Assembly (NCBI GenBank): GCA_963827315.1
Contig: CAWHAL010000001.1
Coordinates: 124,001-188,000, forward strand
DNA length: 64,000 bases
DNA from: CAVXEF01 sp963827315
GTDB taxonomy: Bacteria; Planctomycetota; Phycisphaerae; Sedimentisphaerales; Anaerobacaceae
Direction: 5' to 3'
Shown here: piece by piece, positions 30,902 through 40,631 of the stretch
Layout: every line of letters starts with the position of its first letter
Position numbering within the stretch: the first letter of the stretch is position 1
Program-made: the position numbers and the translations under genes
Notes under the pieces: model-generated
Databases searched by the model: none
Told to the model about the DNA's origin: nothing
The model's input: only the letters and a program-made list of their open reading frames with translations

Positions 30902-32595
30902 TATTCTGTCCTTACATCAACAACCCGCTGTAATTCTTCGAATGTTGTTATGCCTTTAATGACCTCTTCGAGAGCGCTTTTGCGGAGCGTCTTCATCCCT
31001 TCGGTTATCGCCTGGTTTTTGATTGTATCATCGTCGGCACCCTCTACTATCAGCCTGCGGATTGCGGGTGAAACTTGCAATACCTCGTAGACGGCCTTGC
31101 GCCCACGGTAGCCGGTATGGTAGCAGTTACTACAGCCCTCGCCTCGCTGCAGTTGACGGCCGTCACGCTCGGCGGAACCAAGTAACTGCTCAAGTTCTTC
31201 TGATGATGGGTCGTAGCTGGTTTTGCACTTGGGGCAGACTATTCGTACAAGCCTTTGCGCCGCTGCGCCCAGAAGCACCGATGCGGCAAGAAACGGCGCC
31301 ACTCCCAGATTAATCAGACGCGAAATCGCACCTGCTGCGTCGTTTGTATGCAGTGTGCTTAGAACCAAATGGCCTGTCAGAGCGGCACTTACAGCTAACT
31401 CGGCGGTCTCAGCATCACGAATTTCACCGACAAGTATAATATCCGGGTCCTGCCGCAATATGCTCCGCAAAGCCGACGCAAAGTTCATTCCAGCGGCCGG
31501 CTTAATCTGCACCTGCGTTATCCCGTCGAGACGGTACTCTACAGGGTCTTCAACTGTTACGATGTTTTTCTCGAGCGTGTTGAGAAGCTGAAGAGCTGAG
31601 TATAAAGTCGTGGTCTTGCCACAGCCCGTAGGCCCCGTCAGCAGTAACATACCGTAAGGATTTGCCAGAAGTGACCTGAATTTTTCATTGTCATCGGCAG
31701 AGGTAACTACTTCGTCGAGCGTCCATCTGTTGACGCCTTTGTCGAGGATGCGGATGACAATCTTTTCTCCGCCGATGTTCGGCAGCGACGAAATTCTAAG
31801 GTCGTAATCTTTGCCTTCGTGCTGCAGCGCAATGTGGCCATCCTGTGGAAGCCGATGCTCGGATATATCCATATCAGCAAGAATCTTAATGTGCGACGCC
31901 ACCTCTTTTTGGGCCGAGGATGGCACATCTATCGCGTCACGGAGGAGCCCGTCGATACGGTAGCGGACCCTTGTATCCGGCTCATGGGGTTCGATATGTA
32001 TATCACTTGCCCTGGCGTCGATTGCACCAGTAATAATCAGGGAAACAAGTTTGGTAATAGGGTCGTCCGCAGCCCGCAGAGCTTTGCCTGCCACCACCAC
32101 ACCCTTTGCCTGTTCTTTGTCGGCGCCCTTGCTGAACCGCATTGAGGCTATCGCCTGCCGGGTGACATTCTGCACGCTGAAGTGGTACGTGATGGCCTGT
32201 TTGATTGCGCTGGGCGTCGCCGCAACAGGCACGACCTTGCAGCCGGTCCTTATCGCTATCTGGTCCCTGACGGCAAGATTCAGCGGTGAACTCATCGCAA
32301 CCAGCAGATTGTTTCCCTGTTTCTTGACCGGAATTATATTGTTGCGACTTGCCATCTCGTACGTGACCATATGAGCGGCTATCGGCTCAACCATCTCAGG
32401 CGAAAGGTTTAAAAACTCTATCTTATTCGCAGCGGCGATTATCCTCGTCAACTGCTCCTCATCGACAAGGTTCTTTTGCCGCAGAATACTTATAAGGCTC
32501 TGACCGCTGCTCTGCTGCTCCTTGAGAGCCTCCTGCAGAACTTCCTCATCCAGGATATGCTCCTGCCGAATATACAAAATTGCCGGGTCCGACAT
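30901..32595 (-). CDS. GspE/PilB assembly ATPase
   Basis: This cytoplasmic hexameric ATPase powers pseudopilus extension. An N1E-like domain with an MshEN-type repeat (LYIRQEHILDEEVLQEALKEQ) leads into the catalytic core: Walker A GPTGCGKTTTLYSAL, Asp box VTVEDPVEY, Walker B DPDIILVGEIRDAETAE and His box TGHLVLSTLHTND, plus a C-x2-C ... C-x2-C zinc module (IVCPKCKTSYDP, EGCSNCYHTGYRG). All catalytic residues are intact. The ATG at 32595 is preferred because AGGAAGG lies 11 bases upstream; the frame extends upstream with residues unlike the family. It is the first gene of the locus. Confidence 0.92.
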   Translation of the reverse strand: MSDPAILYIRQEHILDEEVLQEALKEQQSSGQSLISILRQKNLVDEEQLTRIIAAANKIEFLNLSPEMVEPIAAHMVTYEMASRNNIIPVKKQGNNLLVAMSSPLNLAVRDQIAIRTGCKVVPVAATPSAIKQAITYHFSVQNVTRQAIASMRFSKGADKEQAKGVVVAGKALRAADDPITKLVSLIITGAIDARASDIHIEPHEPDTRVRYRIDGLLRDAIDVPSSAQKEVASHIKILADMDISEHRLPQDGHIALQHEGKDYDLRISSLPNIGGEKIVIRILDKGVNRWTLDEVVTSADDNEKFRSLLANPYGMLLLTGPTGCGKTTTLYSALQLLNTLEKNIVTVEDPVEYRLDGITQVQIKPAAGMNFASALRSILRQDPDIILVGEIRDAETAELAVSAALTGHLVLSTLHTNDAAGAISRLINLGVAPFLAASVLLGAAAQRLVRIVCPKCKTSYDPSSEELEQLLGSAERDGRQLQRGEGCSNCYHTGYRGRKAVYEVLQVSPAIRRLIVEGADDDTIKNQAITEGMKTLRKSALEEVIKGITTFEELQRVVDVRTE

Positions 32596-33031
32596 TTTTA
32601 TACGCCCTTCCTGTTTACCGAAAACATTTAAGCCAGATTTCCGCATAACTACCATCGACTCGACCACACGCTGACTTAATGACAAATCAATAAGATGCCG
32701 CCTCCGAACCTCCGCAACAGCAAAGGACAACGACCGATAATAAACCAGCAACGGCCCGATGAACACTAAACGGTTGGCGAAAACCGCAACCGTCGTTCGT
32801 CAGCTTTGGTGGCAACAGCCTGATTATCAGAACCCAAAACCCTTGAAAAACGCTACGGTCTTATAAGTTCCGCCGACCCTCCGAGGCAGGTTAAAAACTA
32901 ATGGCGCTTTTGTGCACAAAGCTTATTTCCACTAATATCAGCCTGCCAAGTGGTCGATAAAATCCACAAAATAACATCTTTAACCAAAAATTCGAAGCTC
33001 TTGCGCAAGCAAACTTCAAAGGCAGGGACAA

Positions 33032-33451
33032 ATGCTGGGCTTGTTTAAATCCAAGACTAAAACCGTCCGCCCAAAGATACTCTTTGTCGACGACGAGGCC
33101 GACCTCGTCAGCACAGTAGAATGCCGACTCAAGTGGGCCGACTTTGATGTCGTTACCGCCCTGAATGGAAAAGAGGGTCTGGACAAAGCAGAAACTGAAA
33201 AACCGAACCTGATACTGCTCGATACCAATATGCCCGTTATGAACGGCTATGAAATGCTCGAACAACTCAGAAAAAATCCGCAGCTCAAAGATGTCCCCGT
33301 AATAATGCTGACGGCGATGTGCGAGGCTCAGGATATAACAAAGGCCTCCTCATATGGTATCGCTGATTACATTACCAAGCCTTTTGACTTCACGGAGATG
33401 GTGGAAAAAATATCAAACGCTTTGGAAAACAAAAGCAGGAGCAGTGTGTAA
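33032..33451 (+). CDS. CheY-like response regulator
   Basis: A single receiver domain of 139 residues: acidic pocket F-V-D-D-E-A-D, phosphoacceptor Asp64 in LILLDTNMPVMNG, Thr in IMLTAM and Lys in YITKPFD. There is no output domain, so it acts through protein contact. The following gene is a hybrid histidine kinase, 72 bases downstream on the same strand, which is the likely phosphodonor. The first 13 residues are a short basic extension. Confidence 0.93.
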   Translation: MLGLFKSKTKTVRPKILFVDDEADLVSTVECRLKWADFDVVTALNGKEGLDKAETEKPNLILLDTNMPVMNGYEMLEQLRKNPQLKDVPVIMLTAMCEAQDITKASSYGIADYITKPFDFTEMVEKISNALENKSRSSV

Positions 33452-33523
33452 AACCAGGCCAAAAACCCTCACAAGACAAGGCAAGAAACGATTTACTGAA
33501 AGAACAAAATGTAGAGCAAAAGA

Positions 33524-35131
33524 ATGGAGTCCAATGTTGCAAAACCATTAAACATACTCATAGTCGAAGACGACTTGGGTGACGCAAAATTGCTGCATAG
33601 CCTACTACGCCAATCATCGCTCTCTATTTCAACCGTAAAACACGTGGAACGTCTTGATACGGCACTCGGGGTTCTGGATAAAGATGATTTTGACGTTGTG
33701 TTCCTTGACCTCGGCCTGCCAGACAGTCAGGGAATTGACTCACTCAGCACAATAAACGCCAAAGCTCCAAATGCACCTGTTATTGTGCTAAGTGGTCTTG
33801 ACAATGCTGGAATGGCAGCTATGGCGATGCGAAAGGGAGTGGAAGATTATCTTGTCAAGGGACAAGTTGACAGCAACCTGCTGACTCACACTGTGCAGTA
33901 TGCCATTGAGCGTAAGCAGCTTAGGAACATACTCGACCGAAAGCAAAAGCATCTTGAGGCCATTTTTGATGCGGTTCCGATTGGCATGCTGTTGGTAGAT
34001 GAGGACTTGATAGTCAGGCGGGTCAACGACTCCGTCAGGCAAATGGTCAAAAGGGATTATTCGGAAATCATTAACCTGCGGGTCGGCCAGGCCCTGAGAT
34101 GTATCAACAGTACCTGCAGTGAAAAAGGCTGTGGTTACAGCCCCGCCTGCCAGATCTGCCCTATGGTCAAAGCCATAGAAAGCGTGTTCGAGTCACAGCA
34201 GCCCATTCGTAATGTCGAATTCCGGCCGACGCTCAAAACCAACAGCGAGGAAATTACGCCCTGGCTTTCCTTATGTGTTGTGCCAACGGAAATATACGGC
34301 CAAAAGCATGTCGTCATTGCCATCGATGACATCACAACACGCAAGGAAACAGAAAAGAAACTCAAAGAAACAATGGAAATGAAATCACAGTTCATTTCTA
34401 CCGTTTCTCACGAACTGAGGACGCCCTTGACATGCATAAAGGAGGGCGTCTCCATCGTCCTTGACGGCGTGGCAGGCGAAATAAACGAAAAGCAAAAACA
34501 TTTCTTGGGCATTGCAAGCAGAAACATAAACAGACTCGCCATGCTGATTAACGATGTCCTCGATTTCCAGAAGCTCGACGCCGGTAAGATGAAGTTAAAT
34601 CTGCAGGAAAACAGTGTCCGCCAGATTGCCGAGGAAATTCATGAGACAATGATGCTCACGGCAAAAAATAAAGGGCTGGAGTTCTCCCTCGAACTCGACG
34701 AGAATCTGCCCAAAGTTACGCTCGACAGGGACAGGATTATCCAGGTCCTGACCAACCTCGTTGGTAACGCCATAAAATACACGCCGCAGGGAGGCCAGGT
34801 GCGACTTGGTTTTCAGCGGCAGAACGATGAACTGGTTATACGTGTCAGCGATACGGGTGTGGGTATTCCCAAAGAAGAGCTTCCAAAAATATTCGAGCAG
34901 TTCTATCGTGTACAGCGGCGAGGCGAAGAGATAAAAGGCACTGGTCTTGGCCTTGCCATCGTCAAAAAAATAGTGTTGTTGCACGGCGGAAGAATCGAGG
35001 TTGAAAGCGAACCAGACCACGGCAGCACCTTCAGCGTGCTTCTGCCGCTTACCGATGAATTTCCGCCGCAGGTTCTGCCCGAACAAGCCGACAAACTTCT
35101 GGAAAGTCATCTCGGCGGTAACAAAAACTAA
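33524..35131 (+). CDS. Receiver-PAS-histidine kinase hybrid with Cys-rich PAS
   Basis: The order is a receiver domain (1-125, phosphoacceptor Asp62 in FLDLGLPDSQG), a PAS domain (about 144-272), a HisKA dimerisation domain with His296 in TVSHELRTPLT, and an HATPase_c domain with N-L-V-G-N-A-I-K-Y-T (N box), DTGVGIPKE (G1) and GTGLGLAIVKK (G2). The PAS domain carries five cysteines at 193, 198, 203, 209 and 212 in a C-x4-C-x4-C-x5-C-x2-C array, suggesting metal or redox sensing. No transmembrane segment is present, so it is cytoplasmic, with an N-terminal receiver that places it within a phosphorelay. Confidence 0.92.
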   Translation: MESNVAKPLNILIVEDDLGDAKLLHSLLRQSSLSISTVKHVERLDTALGVLDKDDFDVVFLDLGLPDSQGIDSLSTINAKAPNAPVIVLSGLDNAGMAAMAMRKGVEDYLVKGQVDSNLLTHTVQYAIERKQLRNILDRKQKHLEAIFDAVPIGMLLVDEDLIVRRVNDSVRQMVKRDYSEIINLRVGQALRCINSTCSEKGCGYSPACQICPMVKAIESVFESQQPIRNVEFRPTLKTNSEEITPWLSLCVVPTEIYGQKHVVIAIDDITTRKETEKKLKETMEMKSQFISTVSHELRTPLTCIKEGVSIVLDGVAGEINEKQKHFLGIASRNINRLAMLINDVLDFQKLDAGKMKLNLQENSVRQIAEEIHETMMLTAKNKGLEFSLELDENLPKVTLDRDRIIQVLTNLVGNAIKYTPQGGQVRLGFQRQNDELVIRVSDTGVGIPKEELPKIFEQFYRVQRRGEEIKGTGLGLAIVKKIVLLHGGRIEVESEPDHGSTFSVLLPLTDEFPPQVLPEQADKLLESHLGGNKN

Positions 35132-35145
35132 TACCATCCGGAATG

Positions 35146-35163
35146 GATTCGACAGGCTCACCA
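35146..35163 (+). repeat. Partial copy of the 38-bp dispersed element
   Basis: GATTCGACAGGCTCACCA matches the first half of the 38-bp element (with CAGG instead of CAAG). It lies 15 bases after the kinase stop codon. The second half is missing. Confidence 0.6.
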
Positions 35164-35279
35164 TCAATCTTAAAAATCACAACAGGCTTGACCGCCCGCC
35201 GCAGCGGACTCCCCTGCCATTCCATAAATCAGTGTTTGGCGGCTTGACGGTACAGCCTCATACGGTTAAACTTTTGACC

Positions 35280-35897
35280 GTGAGCAAAGTCGGCAGAAAA
35301 CCGGTTATCGGAATCCTCGGCGGTGTCGCCTCGGGCAAAAGCGCAGTCGCGGCTGAATTCGCCAAGCTCGGCTGTGCCATAATCGACGCCGACAAAATCG
35401 CCCACGAACTTCTCGATGAGCCGAACATAAAAAAAGAGGTGATTAGCTCCTTTGGCCAAGCTATCCTGGACCACACGGGTAAGGTAAATCGCAAAAAGCT
35501 GGCTGATATAGTCTTCGCCGACGGCGACAAACTTTTAACACTAAACCGGATACTTCATCCGCTCGTTCTGGCCCGGGCTGAGCAGCTTATCGAACAATAT
35601 AACCGCCAGCAGCAGGTTGCGGCGATTGTGCTGGATATGCCGCTTTTGCTCGAGGTAGGCTGGGATAAACGCTGCGACAGGCTTATTTTCGTCCGCTGTG
35701 ACCAAAAAAAAAGGCTTGAAAGAACAAAAAAAATGGGCCTTTTTGACGAAAATCAACTAAAAGTTCGAGAAAATTTTCAGATTTCTCTGGACAAAAAGGC
35801 CTCCATCACCGACAATACTATAGATAACAATTCCGGCTTCTCGGCGTTAGCCAGGCAAGTCGCAGATATCTTCTCTTACATTGTGAATAGTGCGTAA
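35280..35897 (+). CDS. coaE: Dephospho-CoA kinase
   Basis: CoaE phosphorylates the ribose 3'-OH of dephospho-CoA, the last step of coenzyme A synthesis. The P-loop GILGGVASGKSAVA, I-I-D-A-D-K-I-A-H-E-L, LNRILHPLV and VLDMPLLLEVGWDKRCDRLIFVRC are the family landmarks. I take the GTG at 35280, which gives a 205-residue protein of usual length. The frame stays open 279 bases further upstream without family sequence, and GTG at 35232 is an alternative. The start has no clear ribosome site. Confidence 0.9.
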   Translation: MSKVGRKPVIGILGGVASGKSAVAAEFAKLGCAIIDADKIAHELLDEPNIKKEVISSFGQAILDHTGKVNRKKLADIVFADGDKLLTLNRILHPLVLARAEQLIEQYNRQQQVAAIVLDMPLLLEVGWDKRCDRLIFVRCDQKKRLERTKKMGLFDENQLKVRENFQISLDKKASITDNTIDNNSGFSALARQVADIFSYIVNSA

Positions 35898-36052
35898 GTA
35901 GAGTTTACCATAGGTTGGCCGTGCAGTTTTGTGCGGTTTCGAATTGTAAGGTTTTAAGATACGCAAAAGTTCCACTTCTGTTCTGGTCTCACAAATAAAG
36001 TGTTCAACTTAAAACCAAAGACTCTTTGCAAATTCAAAAGGAGTAATTAACA

Positions 36053-37558
36053 ATGGCTAAAGCATCCACAAGAAACAGAAAAATCACAGTAAAAAATCGC
36101 AGAACTATGGACAAAAAGGCGGACGATGAGGCAAAAACCGCCGATGAGCAGGCAAATCTCGAGGTGTCGCAGGAGCAACAGCCTGCTGCAGTCGCGGCTG
36201 AGGCCTCCATCCCCGCCGAAACGGTTGAGCTGTCCGAAAAAGAAAAACAGGAACTGGAAGAATCCACACATGCCAAATACGAACGGATTAAAAAAGGAAA
36301 GCTCTACCTGACCGATTTGCAGAAACTCACCGTCGCCGAGCTGCACGATATCGCAAAAAAGGACAACATCACGGAATACACTGCCCTAAAGAAGCAGGAT
36401 TTAATCTTCAGAATCCTCAAGGAGCGTATTCGCCAGAACGGCCTGATGTACGGCGAAGGCGTGCTGGAAGTGCTGCCGGACGGCTACGGATTCCTGCGAA
36501 ACCCCGATTACAATTACCTCTCCAGCCCCGATGATATTTATGTTTCACCGTCCCAAATCAGGCGTTTCGGCCTGCGGACCGGAAACACCGTATCCGGCCA
36601 AATCAGGCCGCCCAAGGACTCCGAAAAGTATTTTGCCCTTCTGCGGGTCGAAGCCATCAACTTTGAAAATCCCGACAACCTCGCTGAAAAGGTGGTCTTC
36701 AGCGACCTTACCCCCCTGCATCCGGAGAGGCGTCTCATCCTCGAGACAACAGCGGAAGAGCTGAATATGCGAATCATCGACCTCATAACGCCGGTCGGCA
36801 AAGGTCAGCGAGGCCTGATTGTCGCTCCGCCTCGGACCGGTAAAACTGTCCTGCTCCAGAAAATAGCAAACGCCATCAGCACAAACCATCCGGAGGTAAA
36901 GCTGATTGTTCTGCTGATTGACGAACGGCCGGAGGAAGTTACCGAGATGGAACGCAAGACCGCTGACGACGTCGAGGTTATAAGTTCCACATTCGATGAG
37001 CCGGCGGCTCGTCATTGCCAGGTGGCCAACGTAGTAATAGAAAAGGCAAAAAGAATGGTCGAGTACGGTGTAGATGTGGTAATCCTGCTGGACTCGATTA
37101 CTCGTCTTGCGCGTGCTCACAATACGGAGATGCCCCACTCGGGCAAAATCCTCACCGGAGGTGTTGACGCAGGTGCTATGCAACAGCCCAAGAAATTCTT
37201 CGGCGCAGCGAGAAACGTCGAAGGCGGTGGCTCACTTACGATTTTCGCAACCGCCCTGATTGATACCGGCTCGAAAATGGACGAGGTCATATTCGAAGAG
37301 TTCAAGGCAACAGGAAATATGGAGCTGCACTTAGACAGGCGTCTCGTCGACAAAAGAATTTGGCCGGCCATCGATATCAGCCGAAGCGGAACCAGAAGAG
37401 AGGAGCTGCTGCTCGACGAGAAGGAGCTCAAGCTCGTATATCGCCTGCGAAGGGTGCTCAGCGAATTGAACCCGGTCGAGGCGGTGGAACTGCTCAAAAG
37501 CAGACTTGCCAAGTGCCGAACCAACGCCGAGTTCCTGATGACAATGAATATCGATTGA
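36053..37558 (+). CDS. rho: Transcription termination factor Rho
   Basis: The hexameric RNA helicase terminates transcription. A charged 85-residue N-terminal extension, lacking in E. coli Rho, precedes the Rho-N domain (TDLQKLTVAELHDIAKKDNI) and the RNA-binding cold-shock fold (LEVLPDGYGFLRNPDYNYL). The ATPase follows with Walker A IVAPPRTGKTVLLQ, LLIDERPEEVTEM and the Q/R-loop region (GGVDAGAMQQPKKFFGAARNVEGGGSLT). Length is 501 residues. AAGGAG lies eight bases before the ATG. A strong terminator follows at 37660. Confidence 0.96.
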   Translation: MAKASTRNRKITVKNRRTMDKKADDEAKTADEQANLEVSQEQQPAAVAAEASIPAETVELSEKEKQELEESTHAKYERIKKGKLYLTDLQKLTVAELHDIAKKDNITEYTALKKQDLIFRILKERIRQNGLMYGEGVLEVLPDGYGFLRNPDYNYLSSPDDIYVSPSQIRRFGLRTGNTVSGQIRPPKDSEKYFALLRVEAINFENPDNLAEKVVFSDLTPLHPERRLILETTAEELNMRIIDLITPVGKGQRGLIVAPPRTGKTVLLQKIANAISTNHPEVKLIVLLIDERPEEVTEMERKTADDVEVISSTFDEPAARHCQVANVVIEKAKRMVEYGVDVVILLDSITRLARAHNTEMPHSGKILTGGVDAGAMQQPKKFFGAARNVEGGGSLTIFATALIDTGSKMDEVIFEEFKATGNMELHLDRRLVDKRIWPAIDISRSGTRREELLLDEKELKLVYRLRRVLSELNPVEAVELLKSRLAKCRTNAEFLMTMNID

Positions 37559-37659
37559 GTCCGCAGACCCCGTAAAACCTGTTGCCGCAACAAAAGGGCT
37601 CTACCGCATTTGCGCTCGATTGCTCCCTTTACATTATCGTTGGGTTTTAATAAGATAAT

Positions 37660-37691
37660 GTTCCGGTGTTTTCCTCAGCCGGAACTTTTTT
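37660..37691 (+). terminator. Intrinsic terminator after rho
   Basis: GTTCCGG and CCGGAAC form a 7-bp stem with a 12-base loop, immediately followed by six T. It lies 102 bases beyond the rho stop and just before valS. Confidence 0.8.
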
Positions 37692-37713
37692 ATTTGTTGT
37701 CGAATATATAGTT

Positions 37714-40599
37714 ATGGGCCAGGAACTTTCGAAGGTCTACGAGCCAAAGGCGATAGAAAACTGGGTCAGTGAAATCTGGTTTTCAGGCGGGTATTTCCAC
37801 GCAGAGCCTTCAGCCGATGGCCGCCGCCCAAAGCCCTATACGATTGTCATTCCGCCCCCTAACGTTACGGCACCGCTGCACATAGGTCACGCGCTGAACA
37901 ACACCATACAGGACATACTGATTCGGTTCCACCGAATGCGGCAGTTTAACACCCTCTGGCTGCCGGGCACCGACCACGCAGGCATCGCCACCCAGACCGT
38001 TGTCGAGAAAAGACTGCTCGCCGAACAGGGCAAAAAACGAACAGACTTTGCGCGTGATGAGTTCATCGCCCACGTACAGGCCTGGAAAGACGAGTACGAA
38101 GCCACAATCATCCACCAGCTCAAGGCGATGGGCTGCTCCTGCGACTGGCAGCGAACTCGATTTACGATGGACCAGACTTGTGCAAAGGCCGTTCGGGCAG
38201 CATTTTTTAAACTGTTCAAAGACGGCTTGATTTACAGAGGCAAGCGCTTAGTCAACTGGGACCCCGCAACGCAGACGGTTTTGGCTGACGATGAGGTTGA
38301 GCACGAAACGGTGCAGGGATATTTCTGGTACCTTCGTTATCCGCTCGTCGAGCCTGTGAAAATCGGCAACAAGCAAATCGAGTACGTTACGGTTGCGACC
38401 ACCCGCCCGGAAACGATGCTCGGCGACACGGCTGTAGCGATGAACCCGTCGGACGCCCGTGCCAAAGCACTGCTCGGAAAAAAGGTTCGCCTTCCGATTG
38501 TAGGGCGAATCATACCGATAATAGCTGATGAGCACGTCGTTTTGCCGAATCCCGATAGTGAAGATGAAAAAGCAAAATTCTCAACGGGCTTCTTGAAGGT
38601 TACACCCGCTCACGACCCCGATGACTGGGAGATTGGCCAGCGGCACAATCTTGAGGTTATCAACGTCCTCGCACCGGACGGCTCGATAAGCGATAAATTC
38701 AGCTGGACCGACTGGGAACAGATTAAAAATCCGGATGTGGAAAACCTTATCGGAATGGACCGTTTTGAAGCACGCGAGGCCATCGTCGAGTGGTTCAGAG
38801 AAGAAGGTCTTCTCGAAGAAATAAAACCTTACAGCCACGAGGTAGGCCATAGTTACAGAAGCCACGTTCCCATCGAGCCGTACCTGTCCGACCAGTGGTA
38901 CATCGCGGTCAAAAAGCCAATTGAGCACTTGAAAAAGAAATTCGGCGAAGGTCTGATTGAAGGAACCGATGTGCCGGTAAACTCGTTAGCAGGCCTGGCA
39001 CTGAAACCGCTGCTCGATGGCCGCCTGCGATTTATCCCTGACCGTTATGCCAAAACCTATCAAGCCTGGCTGGAGAACCTCCGCGATTGGCCCATCAGCA
39101 GACAACTCTGGTGGGGACACAGAATCCCGATATGGTACTGCCGGAATTGTGGCCAAACAAACAGTGGAATGGAGGACCCCAAAAGCTGTGAAAAGTGTGG
39201 CCGTAGCGATTTACTTCAGGACTCCGATGTCCTCGATACATGGTTTTCTTCTGCCCTTTGGCCGTTCAGCACTATGGGCTGGCCGGACGAAACGCCGGAA
39301 CTGAAAACCTTCTATCCGGGCAATGTGCTCTGTACCGCCCGTGAAATTATCACCCTGTGGGTTTCGCGTATGGTGATGATGGGTCAGTACTGCGTCGGCG
39401 ATATCCCATTCAAAGACGTATATATCCACGCAATGATACAGGATGGCGAAGGCCGCAAGATGTCCAAGAGCCTCGGCAATGGCATCGACCCCTTGACAGT
39501 CATCGACAGTCACGGCGCCGATGCGATGCGCTTCACATTAGCCAGTATGACAACAGAAACACAGGACATTCGAATGCCGGTTGTGCAAATGACACTGCCT
39601 GACGGACGAACAGCAAACACCTCGCCGAAGTTCGACATTGGCCGAAATTTCTGCAACAAACTCTGGAACGCTTCGCGCTTTGCAATCACCAATCTTGATG
39701 GTATTGACGCCGATAAATTCGACAAGAGAAAATTGTCCCTGACCGACAGATGGATTCTTTCACGTCTGGCACAAACCATCGCAGAGACAACCGAAGCCCT
39801 GGATGAGTACAAATACAGTGAGCCTTTATCGGGGCTTTACAAATTTTTCTGGAACGATTTTTGTGACTGGTACCTCGAATGGACAAAGTTTCGAATAAAA
39901 GACGAGCAGCAAAAGCCGACCGCCCAGATTATCCTGGCGTTCGTGCTGGACCAGACACTTCGTTTGCTTCATCCATTTATACCTTTCATCACCGAAGGTA
40001 TATTCCAGAAGCTAAATGAGGTTGCGCCGTCAAGGAAGCTAAAGGGCGTAGCAGAAGCGAAAAATTCCGACGCGCTGGTCACCGCCGACTGGCCGCAAAG
40101 ACTGGATTTCTTGCGGGACGTTGATGCCGAAAAGCAAATCGCAATAGTTCAGGACACAGTCCGAACGATAAGGGACATCAGAAGTAAATATAATACGCCG
40201 CCGAGCGAAATGCTAAAGGCCTCCGCAAAATCGCAACGGGAAATTTCTGATATCCTGAGCCAAAACGCTGAACTTATCAAACAGTCAGCCGGCCTGAGGG
40301 AATTTCAGGCAGCAACGGCAATCGCAAAACCAGCTAACGCAGCCGTCACAGTAGTCAACGCTACGGAAGTTTACGTCCACGATATGATTGACACACAGGC
40401 TGAGCGCCGCCGATTAGAAAAACAAAAACAACAGTTGGAACAGGCCAAAAAGGCTGTAGAGACCAAATTGGCCGACGAAAATTTTCTCCAAAAGGCCAAA
40501 CCGCAAGTTGTTGCACAGGCAAAAGATAGGCTCGACCAATTGTCGAAAGAACTGGAAACTGTTGAAAAACACCTCGCAGAATTAGAAAATAGTGGATAA
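37714..40599 (+). CDS. valS: Valyl-tRNA synthetase
   Basis: This class I synthetase charges tRNA-Val. HIGH box P-P-P-N-V-T-A-P-L-H-I-G-H, editing domain with TTRPETMLGDTAVAMNP, KMSKSLGNGIDPL, an anticodon-binding helical domain and a C-terminal coiled coil (RRRLEKQKQQLEQAKKAVETKL). At 961 residues it is standard. The ATG at 37714 gives the conserved N-terminus (L-S-K-V-Y-E-P-K-A-I-E-N-W). The frame runs upstream through the terminator hairpin, which argues against an earlier start. No Shine-Dalgarno site is visible. A tRNA-Val gene is at 53159. Confidence 0.96.
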   Translation: MGQELSKVYEPKAIENWVSEIWFSGGYFHAEPSADGRRPKPYTIVIPPPNVTAPLHIGHALNNTIQDILIRFHRMRQFNTLWLPGTDHAGIATQTVVEKRLLAEQGKKRTDFARDEFIAHVQAWKDEYEATIIHQLKAMGCSCDWQRTRFTMDQTCAKAVRAAFFKLFKDGLIYRGKRLVNWDPATQTVLADDEVEHETVQGYFWYLRYPLVEPVKIGNKQIEYVTVATTRPETMLGDTAVAMNPSDARAKALLGKKVRLPIVGRIIPIIADEHVVLPNPDSEDEKAKFSTGFLKVTPAHDPDDWEIGQRHNLEVINVLAPDGSISDKFSWTDWEQIKNPDVENLIGMDRFEAREAIVEWFREEGLLEEIKPYSHEVGHSYRSHVPIEPYLSDQWYIAVKKPIEHLKKKFGEGLIEGTDVPVNSLAGLALKPLLDGRLRFIPDRYAKTYQAWLENLRDWPISRQLWWGHRIPIWYCRNCGQTNSGMEDPKSCEKCGRSDLLQDSDVLDTWFSSALWPFSTMGWPDETPELKTFYPGNVLCTAREIITLWVSRMVMMGQYCVGDIPFKDVYIHAMIQDGEGRKMSKSLGNGIDPLTVIDSHGADAMRFTLASMTTETQDIRMPVVQMTLPDGRTANTSPKFDIGRNFCNKLWNASRFAITNLDGIDADKFDKRKLSLTDRWILSRLAQTIAETTEALDEYKYSEPLSGLYKFFWNDFCDWYLEWTKFRIKDEQQKPTAQIILAFVLDQTLRLLHPFIPFITEGIFQKLNEVAPSRKLKGVAEAKNSDALVTADWPQRLDFLRDVDAEKQIAIVQDTVRTIRDIRSKYNTPPSEMLKASAKSQREISDILSQNAELIKQSAGLREFQAATAIAKPANAAVTVVNATEVYVHDMIDTQAERRRLEKQKQQLEQAKKAVETKLADENFLQKAKPQVVAQAKDRLDQLSKELETVEKHLAELENSG

Positions 40600-40631
40600 G
40601 TATCGCATATACGAGATAAAGGCGGCGCCAA

